A stretch of DNA of 64,000 bases from Sphingopyxis macrogoltabida (GTDB taxonomy: Bacteria; Pseudomonadota; Alphaproteobacteria; Sphingomonadales; Sphingomonadaceae). Of the stretch, positions 1 to 8,255 are shown in pieces. Positions within the stretch are counted from its first letter, which is position 1. Each line of letters starts with the position of its first letter. The position numbers and the translations under genes were made by a program. The stretch is from contig NZ_CP009429.1 in the NCBI RefSeq assembly GCF_001314325.1, positions 3,534,501 through 3,598,500 on the forward strand, written 5' to 3'. Under the pieces are notes generated by a model, which saw nothing but the letters and a program-made list of their open reading frames with translations, made no database searches and was not told the origin of the DNA.

Positions 1-619
1 CAATCACCGGACGGCTGCGGCCGGCGCCGTCGCGGCGCGCCATCTGGCGCCGCCACGCGTCGATGTGATCGGCATTTGCGGTTCGGGCGTGCAGGCACGC
101 CTGCAGGCCGATTATCTGCGCCAAGTCACGCCGTGCCGAACGCTGCTGCTGTGGGGCCGCGATGCCGGCCGCGCAGCCGCCGCGGTGAGCGATATCGAAC
201 AGATGGGCTTTGACGCCCGCATGGCAGCGAGCGTCGAGGAACTGGCCGCTTCCTCGCAGCTGATCGTCACGACGACGCCGGCGGACGCACCCTATCTGCT
301 GTCCAACTGGGTCAAGCCGGGTACGCACATCACCGCGATGGGATCGGACACGCCGCACAAGACCGAGATCGACCCCGCGATCCTGCGCCGCGCCGGGCTG
401 GTGGTTGCCGACAGCATCCCACAATGCCTGCTGCGCGGGGAGATCCGCGCTGCGATCGAAGCCGGCGCCATTGGCCCGGATGATGTCGTAGAGCTAGGCT
501 CGCTTATCGCGGGCAAAGCAGGCCGGCGCACACCCGACGACATCACGGTGGCCGACCTAACCGGCGTCGCCGTTCAGGACATCATGATCGCCAAAGCGGT
601 CGTCGCTCGTACAAGCTGA
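1..619 (+). CDS. Ornithine cyclodeaminase/mu-crystallin family protein (5' truncated)
   Basis: The reading frame is open from the first bases of the window; base 2 starts a codon and the frame reads NHRTAAAGAVAARHLAP before a GTG at 65. The gene therefore begins upstream and only its C-terminal two thirds is present. RTAAAGAVAA followed by the Rossmann motif GICGSGVQAR is the signature of the ornithine cyclodeaminase/mu-crystallin family, NAD(P)-dependent enzymes that include cyclodeaminases, ketimine reductases and some alanine dehydrogenases. The C-terminal part (TTTPADAPYL, GTHITAMGSDTPHKTE, ELGSLIAGKAGRR, DLTGVAVQDI) is standard. It converges on the catabolic operon, with its last 38 bases overlapping the end of the DUF4863 gene. 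The exact substrate cannot be told from this fragment. Confidence 0.9.
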   Translation, partial: NHRTAAAGAVAARHLAPPRVDVIGICGSGVQARLQADYLRQVTPCRTLLLWGRDAGRAAAAVSDIEQMGFDARMAASVEELAASSQLIVTTTPADAPYLLSNWVKPGTHITAMGSDTPHKTEIDPAILRRAGLVVADSIPQCLLRGEIRAAIEAGAIGPDDVVELGSLIAGKAGRRTPDDITVADLTGVAVQDIMIAKAVVARTS

Positions 620-1190
620 CGGATTTAGCCGCCCTCCCACGCCGGAACGTCCGAGGGGTCGAACTGTGAATCCGGCCGGCCGGAAGATAATAGAGCGTTA
701 GCAGCGCGCCGTTCCGGACCTCCGGATAGTGCCGCGTCCCGGGCGCCGCGCACACCCAGCCCAGCCCCTGCCAGTCGTCCGGTCCTGCAAGCTCTGCCCC
801 CTTGTCGATCGGGATCACCAGATTGATCTCGCCATAGGGATGGCCGTGATAATGGCCTGCAAAGATCGTGTCGGTGCCATCCTCGCGTCCGGGCACCCCG
901 TCGCCGTTGTTGCTGTCGATATACACCGCCGAAAGACTGAAGAAGAAGGTGTCGGCGCTGGGCGGCGCGATCGGCTGCCGTCGGTAATAGGGGCCCGTCA
1001 CTTCGTCGGCCGCGACCCATCCTTCCTCGAACCCCTGCCGCGCCAACGCGACGATCGCGTCGAAAGGCATCGTGCCAGGGCCATGGTTCCCATTCAGCCA
1101 GTGCCGAAGCTCCTCGTCCGGCGTGCGGTCCCGGATTTCCTCGAGGAGCAGGATATTGGCATCAATCAGCCGCTGCAGGTTCACATTCAT
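582..1190 (-). CDS. DUF4863 family protein, 4-hydroxylaminobenzoate lyase (PnbB)-like
   Basis: The protein belongs to the DUF4863 family, whose characterised member PnbB converts 4-hydroxylaminobenzoate to protocatechuate and ammonia. A cupin-like C-terminal half contains GHYHGHPYGEINLVIPID, then WVCAAPGTRHYPEV and LLTLYYLPAGR; the clustered His and Glu probably bind metal. I start at the ATG at 1190 (MNVNLQRLIDANIL), preceded by GGTGAG; the frame runs a little further upstream without family similarity. It is the last gene of the minus-strand operon, 155 bp after the acyl-CoA ligase. After LPAGR the frame reads HSSTPRTFRRG and runs into the neighbouring gene. One extra G there would give DSQFDPSDVPAWEGG and a stop at 625, so a one-base deletion is suspected. 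Family assignment is fairly sure; the substrate is not. Confidence 0.75.
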   Translation of the reverse strand: MNVNLQRLIDANILLLEEIRDRTPDEELRHWLNGNHGPGTMPFDAIVALARQGFEEGWVAADEVTGPYYRRQPIAPPSADTFFFSLSAVYIDSNNGDGVPGREDGTDTIFAGHYHGHPYGEINLVIPIDKGAELAGPDDWQGLGWVCAAPGTRHYPEVRNGALLTLYYLPAGRIHSSTPRTFRRGRAAKSVSLYERRPLWRS

Positions 1191-1345
1191 CGCTCTCACC
1201 ATCGACCTGAAATTCGCCGCATATCGTCTATTGCGGCCCAGAAAAGATGCACGCACCAAACTGGCACATCGGACCCGCGCCGAGAATTGTAATATCGGCA
1301 ATGCCCTAGTGCATCGCCTTCAACATTCGCGCGCCCACCGCGCCG

Positions 1346-3163
1346 TCAATCGACGATCAGCACATCCACGTCGGGCTCGGCGGTATATAGCCGCTCAACG
1401 TCCGCTGCGCGATTGGCGAGGATCGCCCGCTGGTTCAAATAACCCTTTTCGGTGATCTCCCCCGCCGGCACCGACGGCGGATCACTTTGAATCAGGACGC
1501 GCTGAACGCGTCGCGAGGATCCGCCCTGTCTGTGGTTAAACAACTTCAGCTTTTCGCACAGCGCCGCAATGCGGGCGGCGTCGCCCGCCACCTCCGGCGT
1601 CACCCACAGCAGCGCGCCGACGAACGGCCGGTCGCCGCCGGTGACGGCCGCGTCGATGATGTCGGGGCTTCCCGCCGCGATCATCGCAGTGCGCAGCGGG
1701 CCGACCGACACCCACGTGCCGCTGGAGAGCTTGAAATCCTCCGAAATCCGGCCGTCGAAAACGATGCCCTGCCTCAGATCGGCGGCATCGAGGAGGCGCG
1801 CCGCATCGCCAAGGCGGTAAAATCCTTCCTCGTCAAAAGCTTCGCGGTCCGGCTGTGCGCGGCCGAGATAGCCGGTCATCACCGATGGCCCCATAATCCG
1901 GACCTCCAGCTTGTCGGCAACGGGCGCAAGCTTGAGCGTCACGCCAGGGATCGGAAAGCCAATGAAGCCGACCTTGTCGGTCGCCCAGCTGACCGTCGTG
2001 ACGGCCTGGACCTCGGTCGAGCCATAGGAGGTGACGAAGGGAATGCGGCGTCCGACCGCGACGACCGCCAGCCGCTGCAGCCGGTCGGCAACGCTTTGCG
2101 AGAGCGCCGCGCCGCCATAGGCCATCCAGCGCAATCGCGAGAAAACGGCCTTGGCGGCTTCCGGATCCCTTTCCAGCGCGCTGGCGAGCATTTCGAACGC
2201 GATCGGCGCCGACCCCATGGTGACGGGGCGCAGTTCGACCAGGTTGCGCAGCGTCGTCGCAAAGGCATCGCCCACCGGGCGTCCTTCATCGAGGTGAAGC
2301 GTACCACCAGCCCAGATATTCTGGTTAAAGGTGAGATTGCCGGCGCTGAGATGGCTCCACGGCATCCAGTCGAGCGCGAAGGGCGGAATGCGCTCGGCCG
2401 GATCGGCGAGCAGCCCGGCGTAGCCCGCGAGCGTCGCCGTCATCATCTTGTGCGTCTGTGGCACGGCCTTGGGCATGCCCGTGGAACCCGAGGTGAACAT
2501 ATATTTCGCGACCGTGTCGCCGCCGATCGAAGCCAGCGCGGCATCCACGCCGGCGTCCGCCGCCCCTTCGACAAGCGCCGCAAAGGGAATGATCCCCGGC
2601 CCGCCACCTTCGGCAGAGATGACCTCAAGGTCGGGATCGAGGCTGCGAAGCTCGCGGATCGCGCCTTCGAATGCGGCGGCCGACTGAACGAAGACCAGCC
2701 GGGGCCGGATTGTCAGGAAACAGTGTCGCAACCGCGCGAAGTCACTCGACATCGCGCTGAAGGCTTGGCTGAGCGCGGTGCACACCGTCGACGAATAATA
2801 ACAGGCCAGCATCAACGTCGCATGCTCGATCGAGTTGCCTGACAGAACCATGACACCGCCCGTTCCGGGCATGTCCTGATCGATCAGCCATTGCGCCGCC
2901 GAACGGGCAGAGCGGCGCATATGGCCATAGGTCGGACCTTGCCACGCCCCATTGGGGCCGCGGCGGGCGAGGAACGGCCGGCCCGGATGTTCGGCGGCGC
3001 GCGCTTCGAAAAGATGCCCTATCGAGGGCGGCACGTCGGCGGGCGCATAAGGCGTACGCAGCAATATGCTCCCGTCGTCGCGGTGTTCGATATCGAGCGC
3101 GAGCGGCCGATAGGGCATCTCGGCCATCGGCGCGTTGGCCACGTCTTCGTCTTCCATCTGCAT
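1346..3163 (-). CDS. Feruloyl-CoA synthetase-like acyl-CoA ligase
   Basis: This 605-residue ANL-superfamily adenylating enzyme should activate a carboxylic acid, probably aromatic, to its CoA thioester with ATP. The AMP-binding P-loop TSGSTGMPKA lies at residues 224-233, the YGSTE adenylate motif is near 380, and the hinge region GRISEDFKLSSGTWVSVG near 480 has the form typical of feruloyl-CoA synthases. The ATG at 3163 has a strong GGAGGGG Shine-Dalgarno about 6 bases upstream. It is the third gene of the Rieske operon, 85 bp after the glutamine-synthetase-like gene. No enoyl-CoA hydratase/aldolase is seen beside it, so ferulate itself may not be the substrate. It could equally act on a benzoate or another phenylpropanoid. 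Confidence 0.88.
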   Translation of the reverse strand: MQMEDEDVANAPMAEMPYRPLALDIEHRDDGSILLRTPYAPADVPPSIGHLFEARAAEHPGRPFLARRGPNGAWQGPTYGHMRRSARSAAQWLIDQDMPGTGGVMVLSGNSIEHATLMLACYYSSTVCTALSQAFSAMSSDFARLRHCFLTIRPRLVFVQSAAAFEGAIRELRSLDPDLEVISAEGGGPGIIPFAALVEGAADAGVDAALASIGGDTVAKYMFTSGSTGMPKAVPQTHKMMTATLAGYAGLLADPAERIPPFALDWMPWSHLSAGNLTFNQNIWAGGTLHLDEGRPVGDAFATTLRNLVELRPVTMGSAPIAFEMLASALERDPEAAKAVFSRLRWMAYGGAALSQSVADRLQRLAVVAVGRRIPFVTSYGSTEVQAVTTVSWATDKVGFIGFPIPGVTLKLAPVADKLEVRIMGPSVMTGYLGRAQPDREAFDEEGFYRLGDAARLLDAADLRQGIVFDGRISEDFKLSSGTWVSVGPLRTAMIAAGSPDIIDAAVTGGDRPFVGALLWVTPEVAGDAARIAALCEKLKLFNHRQGGSSRRVQRVLIQSDPPSVPAGEITEKGYLNQRAILANRAADVERLYTAEPDVDVLIVD

Positions 3164-3248
3164 TACCGCCCCTCCCAGGCCGTGTCGCGCCGCGGGATCG
3201 GCACCGAAAGGCCGATTGCCATTTCGCGCCGCCTTTCCCGCATCATGA

Positions 3249-4697
3249 TCAGAAGTCGGAGAAATATTCGCGGTGCTCCCAATCGGTCACCGTTTCCTCA
3301 TAGCGCGCGACCTCGGCCATTTTGATGTCTGAGAAATAGTCTACGAACTTCTGCCCAAACGCGTCGCGGACGAAGGGATCGTCGCGCAGCGCGGCGACGG
3401 CCTCGCGCAGCGATTTGGGAAGCAGCGTCGCATCGGTTTCGTAAGGCGAATCCGCGGGCGGGCCGGGATCGATCGCCAATTCGATCCCGTTGAGCCCAGC
3501 CAATATCTGAGAACCCATATAGAGATAGGGATTGGCTACCGGTTCGCCGATCCGGTTTTCGATTCGCGACGCCGGGTCGCCCGGGCTACCGAGCACGCGC
3601 AGCATGACGCCACGATTGTCACGGCCCCAGTTCACCCGGTCGGGCGCGAGCGAATAGGAGCGGTAGCGTTTGTATCCGTTGATCGTCGGCGTCGAAAAGA
3701 CCGCTGACGCGCGGGCGTGCTTCATAAGTCCGCCCAGATAGTTCATTCCCAGCGGCGATAGATGACTGCCTTCTTCGGTCGGCATGAACAGATTGGTGCC
3801 GTCCGTTCGGTTCACGAGCGACTGGTGAAGATGCCAGCCCGACGAAATGACGTTCGGCATTTTGGGACGACACATGAAGGTCGCGTGATAGCCGTGTCGA
3901 TGGCAGATCTGTTTCACCGCACTGCGGAACAGCACCATATCGTCAGCGGGGTCCATACCGACGCCAGGCTTGAAGGTGAATTCGCACTGGCTGGGACCGA
4001 ATTCGACCTCGATGGATCGTAGCGGCAGGCCGAGCGCCTCGACATCGCGGCGCAGGATTTCTAGCACCGGCTCGATCTGGTCGAACCGTTGTTCGGTCAA
4101 ATATTGATAGCCGGTGTTGAGCAGCGCCACTTCGGGTGGCCGACCAGGCTGCCCCGCAGCTTCGGCGCATATGTCGCCGTCGATCCGCTTGAACACATGA
4201 AATTCTACTTCGAGCCCGGCAATATAGTCGGCGTCTATGCGCCGGAGCCGATCGAGCGCCTGACGATATTGGTACCGTGTCGACAGGGGAACCGGGCGAC
4301 CGTCGCGAAAATAAAGGTCGCAAAGCATCCATGCCGTTCGCGGCGCCCAGGGCAGCATCCTGAATGTCGTCGGATCGGGAACCATGATAAGGTCGGCAGC
4401 GCCCTGAAACTCGCTCTCGCCGAGCCCGCCACCCGCCATGAAGACCGGAAAGACCGTCTTATGCGATGTGTCCTTGAGCAGCAGCGTCGACGTCATCGTG
4501 CAACCGCCGCGAAATACGCTGGCGCATTCGTCGGCGGTCAGCGTCTTGCCGCGCAGCAGGCCGTGCTGATCGGCAAAGGACAGGCGCAGGGTGTCGGCAT
4601 GCTCCCTGCCGCACGCCCTCAACACCTCGGTCGCCGCCGCCCGCTGCTCACTGCTCCAAAGATCATTGTCGGCAATAAAATCCATTATCAATCCCAT
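3249..4697 (-). CDS. Glutamine synthetase family ligase (gamma-glutamyl-amine synthetase-like)
   Basis: This 482-residue protein has the glutamine synthetase fold. The N-terminal beta-grasp region (ADQHGLLRGKTL) is followed by catalytic motifs GLEVEFHVF and IEVEFGPSQCEF (metal-binding Glu), SGWHLHQSL (His), NGYKRYRSYSLAPDRVNWG, and RIENRIGEPVANPYL. Family members outside nitrogen assimilation ligate glutamate to amines, such as gamma-glutamylanilide synthase in aniline degradation and PuuA. Its place between a Rieske oxygenase and an acyl-CoA ligase suggests it masks an amino group of an aromatic substrate; this is inference. Two starts are possible, ATG 4697 and ATG 4685; the second has GGGAT at good spacing. 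No GlnB-type regulatory context is visible, and it is unlikely to be the housekeeping GlnA. Confidence 0.88.
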   Translation of the reverse strand: MGLIMDFIADNDLWSSEQRAAATEVLRACGREHADTLRLSFADQHGLLRGKTLTADECASVFRGGCTMTSTLLLKDTSHKTVFPVFMAGGGLGESEFQGAADLIMVPDPTTFRMLPWAPRTAWMLCDLYFRDGRPVPLSTRYQYRQALDRLRRIDADYIAGLEVEFHVFKRIDGDICAEAAGQPGRPPEVALLNTGYQYLTEQRFDQIEPVLEILRRDVEALGLPLRSIEVEFGPSQCEFTFKPGVGMDPADDMVLFRSAVKQICHRHGYHATFMCRPKMPNVISSGWHLHQSLVNRTDGTNLFMPTEEGSHLSPLGMNYLGGLMKHARASAVFSTPTINGYKRYRSYSLAPDRVNWGRDNRGVMLRVLGSPGDPASRIENRIGEPVANPYLYMGSQILAGLNGIELAIDPGPPADSPYETDATLLPKSLREAVAALRDDPFVRDAFGQKFVDYFSDIKMAEVARYEETVTDWEHREYFSDF

Positions 4698-4734
4698 CCC
4701 GATTCTGCGGGTAAGTGTCGCATGCCGGCCTTAT

Positions 4735-4769
4735 GCGGAGGCGTCCGCCCCCCGGCCGGACGCCTCCGC
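4735..4769. other. Strong intergenic hairpin within the Rieske operon
   Basis: GCGGAGGCGTCCG (4735-4747) and CGGACGCCTCCGC (4757-4769) form a perfect 13-bp G+C-rich stem with a 9-base loop. It lies in the 131-bp gap between the Rieske gene and the glutamine-synthetase-like gene. There is no U-tract on either side, so it may stabilise or attenuate the upstream message and not terminate it fully. Confidence 0.6.
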
Positions 4770-4828
4770 TGCCCCTCGCCCCGATTCAATGTCGCCGTCC
4801 CGCCTCGCGCTCGTCCGATGCAGCGAAA

Positions 4829-6133
4829 TCAGGCGTCCGCCAATTGCCAAGGCGCCCTGGCCTTGCGGTCCTGTTCCGCCACGCGCCAATTATCCTGCCA
4901 GCCGTCCTTCGGTACGACGACGTCGATACTCGCGGGGAGATCCATTTCGCTGAGATCAAGCCCCGTCATGATCGGTCGCTCGCCCGCCTGCGCCTGCTTG
5001 ATCGAGCGGATCAGCAACTTTCGATAGACGAAGATGCATTTGTCTGACGTCCCAAGATGCTCCTTGGTCCGATCCTGGATCCTGCCCTGCGATTCGACCG
5101 CCCACTGGTCGTGGACATTGATGTCGTGGCCCATGCCGGTGTAGGTCGACGCCGCCTGCTCGTCCGCGTCGAAGCCATAGTCGTTCGACCGATCGCGGCG
5201 CGAGCGATAGTCGGGCAAACTATAGAGTTCGAGGCGCTGGGCCCGCATCGTAGCCTTGTCCATCGGTTCCTCGTAGCTCGTGAAGATCGCGAACCAGTAG
5301 GTGTTATAGTCGTCGACCGGCAGATGCCATTGGGTGATCGTCACCGTCGGGCTCATCGGGATGACGAAGGCGTTCGGAAAAAAGAGATTGGTGACGCGTA
5401 CATGCGCCGTCTGTGCATCGAGCTGACGCGTGGTGTCGATCCGGAAGCCGAAGTCGGTCGATTGCGTCGCGATGTCGGGCTGTTCGAACTCGCGCAGCAC
5501 CTTGGTGATCGGGATTTCGGAATTGGCAGATACGTCGCGGAACTGCTTGCCGAAGGAATCGTCCGGATTCTCATCCTCGAAGAATCGATGCAGAAATGAG
5601 GCATGACAAGGATCGATGCCCACTTCGAGCGCCTGCAACCAGTTGCATTCGATCAGCCCCTTGAACGCGAAGGTATAAGCCGGGTCGGCGGTAAAAGCGT
5701 CGATCGGCGGCAGCGCCGGCGGCTTCCCTTCGCCAAGATAGGCAAAGATGATGCCCGACCGCTCGACGACGGGATAGGAAGGCTGGCGGACGCGCGAGCA
5801 AAGCTTGCTTCCGGCCGGCTCGGCGGGCGTTTCGACACAGCCGCCTTGCTGATCGAACATCCAGCCGTGGAAAGTGCAGCGCAGCCCCCCCTCCTCGAGC
5901 CGCCCGAAAGCTAGGTCAGCGCCGCGGTGCGGGCAATTGCGGTCGAGCAGGCCATAGCCGGCGTCATTCTTGAACAGAACATATTCCTGACCGAAAGCCC
6001 GGACCGCTTTTACCGCGCGCTTCATGTCCAACTCGTCGACCAACGCGATAGGCTGCCAATACATACGGAGCAGATTCCCTGCGGGCGCATCCTTCGCGAC
6101 GCGCGTGATAAAGTCGTTTTCTTGGGCGTTCAT
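4829..6133 (-). CDS. Aromatic ring-hydroxylating Rieske oxygenase, alpha subunit
   Basis: This 434-residue oxygenase component should use electrons from a separate reductase to hydroxylate or O-demethylate an aromatic substrate. The Rieske [2Fe-2S] ligands are Cys67, His69, Cys86 and His89 (CPHRGADLAF...CTFHGW). The mononuclear iron site is in EVGIDPCHASFLH, with Asp174 bridging and His177 and His182 as ligands. It resembles the single-component-oxygenase group (phthalate 4,5-dioxygenase, 3-chlorobenzoate dioxygenase, vanillate demethylase) more than alpha3beta3 enzymes, and no beta subunit is present. No ferredoxin reductase gene lies in the window. GGAGG sits 5-6 bases before the ATG. It is first in its operon and has a palindromic operator 24-40 bases upstream of its start. 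Confidence 0.93.
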   Translation of the reverse strand: MNAQENDFITRVAKDAPAGNLLRMYWQPIALVDELDMKRAVKAVRAFGQEYVLFKNDAGYGLLDRNCPHRGADLAFGRLEEGGLRCTFHGWMFDQQGGCVETPAEPAGSKLCSRVRQPSYPVVERSGIIFAYLGEGKPPALPPIDAFTADPAYTFAFKGLIECNWLQALEVGIDPCHASFLHRFFEDENPDDSFGKQFRDVSANSEIPITKVLREFEQPDIATQSTDFGFRIDTTRQLDAQTAHVRVTNLFFPNAFVIPMSPTVTITQWHLPVDDYNTYWFAIFTSYEEPMDKATMRAQRLELYSLPDYRSRRDRSNDYGFDADEQAASTYTGMGHDINVHDQWAVESQGRIQDRTKEHLGTSDKCIFVYRKLLIRSIKQAQAGERPIMTGLDLSEMDLPASIDVVVPKDGWQDNWRVAEQDRKARAPWQLADA

Positions 6134-6156
6134 ATGGCCTCCAGCCGAATCTTAAA

Positions 6157-6173
6157 TGTTCGATGAACGAACA
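6157..6173. promoter_or_regulatory. Palindromic operator, copy 1 (TGTTCG-N5-CGAACA)
   Basis: TGTTCGATGAACGAACA is a perfect 6-5-6 inverted repeat lying 24-40 bases upstream of the Rieske gene start, in the divergent region shared with the IclR-type regulator. An identical 17-mer, including the ATGAA spacer, precedes the TonB receptor gene at 8187. IclR-family regulators of aromatic catabolism are known to bind palindromic sites with GTTCG-type half-sites, so the neighbouring regulator is the best candidate ligand. That pairing is inference. Confidence 0.75.
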
Positions 6174-6286
6174 GATAGAGGATAAATGACTATTTGCGCA
6201 ACGACTTTGGTACGCCTAGAGGGATTGCGTATGGAAACTGATGTTGCCGGAACACGATAAATCCATGGATCACAGCCGGGTGCATC

Positions 6287-7087
6287 ATGCCTAGGACCAG
6301 TCGTACCGCCGAGCAGCGCGAAGCGCTGGACGCGCTGGGGCCAGATTTTCTGGAAGGCACGGCGCGCAGCTTGCGGATATTCACGCTGTTCGGCGGCACC
6401 AATCGTCGCATGACGCTTAGCGAAGTGGCGAAGGCCGTCGGCATGTCGCGCGCCACCGTGCGGCGGACGCTCTACACGCTGGCGGCACTCGAATATCTCG
6501 ATGTAGAGGGCAATACCTTTGGCCTCACTCCCAAGGTCCTGTCATTCGCCGCCGCCTATCTGACGTCGGACATCGTGCCGACCGTCATGCAGCCGCTCGT
6601 CGACAAATTGTCGGCGCAGCTGAATGAAGCCTGCGGCGCGGCCGTCCTGCAAGGCACGCAAACCGTGATGATCGCGCGCGCCAGCCCGGTGCGCGCACTG
6701 ACCCTCGACCTGCGCGTCGGATATGCGCTTCCCGCCTATTGCTCGTCCGTCGGACGCATTCTACTGGGCGGGCTCGACCCCGCTGACCTCACCGAAATGC
6801 TAGACCGGTCGGACCTCCTCCAACTGACGCCCGATACGATCATCGACAAGGAAGTGCTCAAAGCCCGGATTATTGCCGATCGCGAGCAAGGCTATTCGAT
6901 CGTCGATCGCGAAGTCGAACAGGGCTTTCGTTCGATCGCTGTGCCGGTCCGCCAGATCGACGGCAAGGTTCGCTGCGCCCTGCATGTAGGAGTCCACACC
7001 GAACGCGCGACGATGGGGCAGATGATAGACCGCTTCCTTCCGTTGCTGCGCGCCACCGCGCAAGAAGCGCAGGGGATGCTGATCTAG
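6287..7087 (+). CDS. IclR family transcriptional regulator (PcaR/PcaU/PobR-like)
   Basis: This 266-residue regulator has an N-terminal winged helix-turn-helix (SLRIFTLFGGTNRRMTLSEVAKAVGMSRATVRRTLYTL, about residues 25-65) and a C-terminal IclR effector domain (VMIARASPVR, GYALPAYCSSVGRILLGGL, REQGYSIVDREVEQGFRSIAVPV). The Pca/Pob subgroup has this GYSIVDxExExG-type signature and senses aromatic acids. It is divergent from the Rieske operon, with 153 bp between starts containing the palindromic operator. A second identical operator lies before the TonB receptor operon. It probably controls both operons. The ATG at 6287 lacks a strong ribosome site. Confidence 0.92.
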   Translation: MPRTSRTAEQREALDALGPDFLEGTARSLRIFTLFGGTNRRMTLSEVAKAVGMSRATVRRTLYTLAALEYLDVEGNTFGLTPKVLSFAAAYLTSDIVPTVMQPLVDKLSAQLNEACGAAVLQGTQTVMIARASPVRALTLDLRVGYALPAYCSSVGRILLGGLDPADLTEMLDRSDLLQLTPDTIIDKEVLKARIIADREQGYSIVDREVEQGFRSIAVPVRQIDGKVRCALHVGVHTERATMGQMIDRFLPLLRATAQEAQGMLI

Positions 7088-7118
7088 CGCCGGTCGCCAC
7101 TCCGCGCCGCGGCAGCAC

Positions 7119-8087
7119 TCATATGTCGGCGGCAAGGTCCGCGAGCAACGATATCAGCCAGACGAGTCCCTGGTCGTGGCGACGATCGGCGCGCCACACC
7201 GCCTGAAGATCGGTCGCACGCGGCTGATAGGGCAACGGTGCAATCGCGAGATCATGCGCCCCGACCAGCTGCTCGGCCCATTGGCGCGGCAGGATCGAAA
7301 TCATGTCGGTTTTGCGGAGCAGCCGCGGAATGGCGAGCGTATGCGGCGTCGCGACCCGGATATGCGCCGCACGACCGGCCGCCTGCATCGCTGTCATCAG
7401 CCGTTCGCTGTCGAACATTTCGGACTGGCGCGACAAGCCGCGCTCCTCAAAAAAGCCGTTCACCGCTCCTTCCCCCTCGCCGCCCACCGAAATGGTCACC
7501 AGCGGATAGGTCGCGAGGTCATCGATCGATATGCGCTTGCCGGCAAGCGGATGCTGGCTTCGCATCACCAGCACATCGACCTGCGACCAAAGTCTGCGCG
7601 CCTCGAAACGCGGCGGCACGCAAGCGAACACGCCCACGGCGACGTCGATGCGCCCGACGTCGAGTTGCTCAGCAAGATCAAGGCGCGTCAAGGGTCGGAT
7701 GCGGAGGTCGACGCGCGGCGCAATGCCGGATAGCAGGTCGCTGAGGCGGGTGATCAGCACGTCGTTGACGCCGTCGGTCGCCGCCAATGTGAAGCTGAGC
7801 GACGCAGTTGCAGGATCGAAGAGCGGTGCGCCCATCACCGACTGGACGAGGGTAAGCGCCCGCTCGATCGGCGGCGCGATCGCGTGCGCACGCTGCGTCG
7901 GGACCATCCCACCTCCGGTGCGGATAAAGAGTTCGTCGCCGATCGTATCGCGCAGCCGGCGAAGCGCATGACTGATCGCCGAATGGCTCAAGTTCAGCTG
8001 CCTTGCCGCCCGCAGCACGCTCCGCTCGAGATAGACTGCGCGGAAAACCCGCAACAAATTCAGATCTAGCCTGTCGAAATTGGTCAT
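7119..8087 (-). CDS. LysR family transcriptional regulator
   Basis: This 322-residue LysR-type regulator has its helix-turn-helix at about residues 20-40 (SVLRAARQLNLSHSAISHALRRLR) followed by the linker DELFIRTGGGMVPTQRA. A periplasmic-binding-like effector domain (TLAATDGVNDVLI...LDVGRIDVAVGVF) fills the rest. It resembles the NodD/SyrM-like subgroup starting MTNFDRLDLNLLRVF. It is divergent from the TonB receptor operon, with 168 bp between the starts, so it may act there together with the IclR protein. It converges on the IclR gene with 31 bp between stops. Confidence 0.92.
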   Translation of the reverse strand: MTNFDRLDLNLLRVFRAVYLERSVLRAARQLNLSHSAISHALRRLRDTIGDELFIRTGGGMVPTQRAHAIAPPIERALTLVQSVMGAPLFDPATASLSFTLAATDGVNDVLITRLSDLLSGIAPRVDLRIRPLTRLDLAEQLDVGRIDVAVGVFACVPPRFEARRLWSQVDVLVMRSQHPLAGKRISIDDLATYPLVTISVGGEGEGAVNGFFEERGLSRQSEMFDSERLMTAMQAAGRAAHIRVATPHTLAIPRLLRKTDMISILPRQWAEQLVGAHDLAIAPLPYQPRATDLQAVWRADRRHDQGLVWLISLLADLAADI

Positions 8088-8186
8088 ATCTCTGTGTCCG
8101 GGAGGCCACTTCGGCCTCGCTGAAGTGCACCATTTTCAATTTACTACTGAAGATTCGCCGCTTTCCAAGCCAAAAACGCGCATGCA

Positions 8187-8203
8187 TGTTCGATGAACGA
8201 ACA
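8187..8203. promoter_or_regulatory. Palindromic operator, copy 2 (TGTTCG-N5-CGAACA)
   Basis: This is the exact second copy of the 17-bp palindrome found at 6157. It lies 53-69 bases upstream of the TonB receptor start at 8256, within the LysR/TonB divergent region. An ATG at 8193 falls inside the palindrome, another reason for not using it as the receptor start. Shared sites imply common control of the uptake and degradation operons. Confidence 0.75.
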
Positions 8204-8255
8204 AAAGGCTGTTAAAAGTCTATGGCAGGTGGAACACTGCACAAGGGGAAAGAGC

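Noticed and set aside
3249..4697. Housekeeping glutamine synthetase glnA
   Set aside because: The context is a catabolic operon and the sequence is of the divergent GS-like group; no GlnB or adenylylation context is seen.
8193..8255. ATG 8193 as start of the TonB receptor
   Set aside because: It lies inside the palindromic operator and adds 21 residues before a clean signal peptide; ATG 8256 has a good ribosome-binding site.
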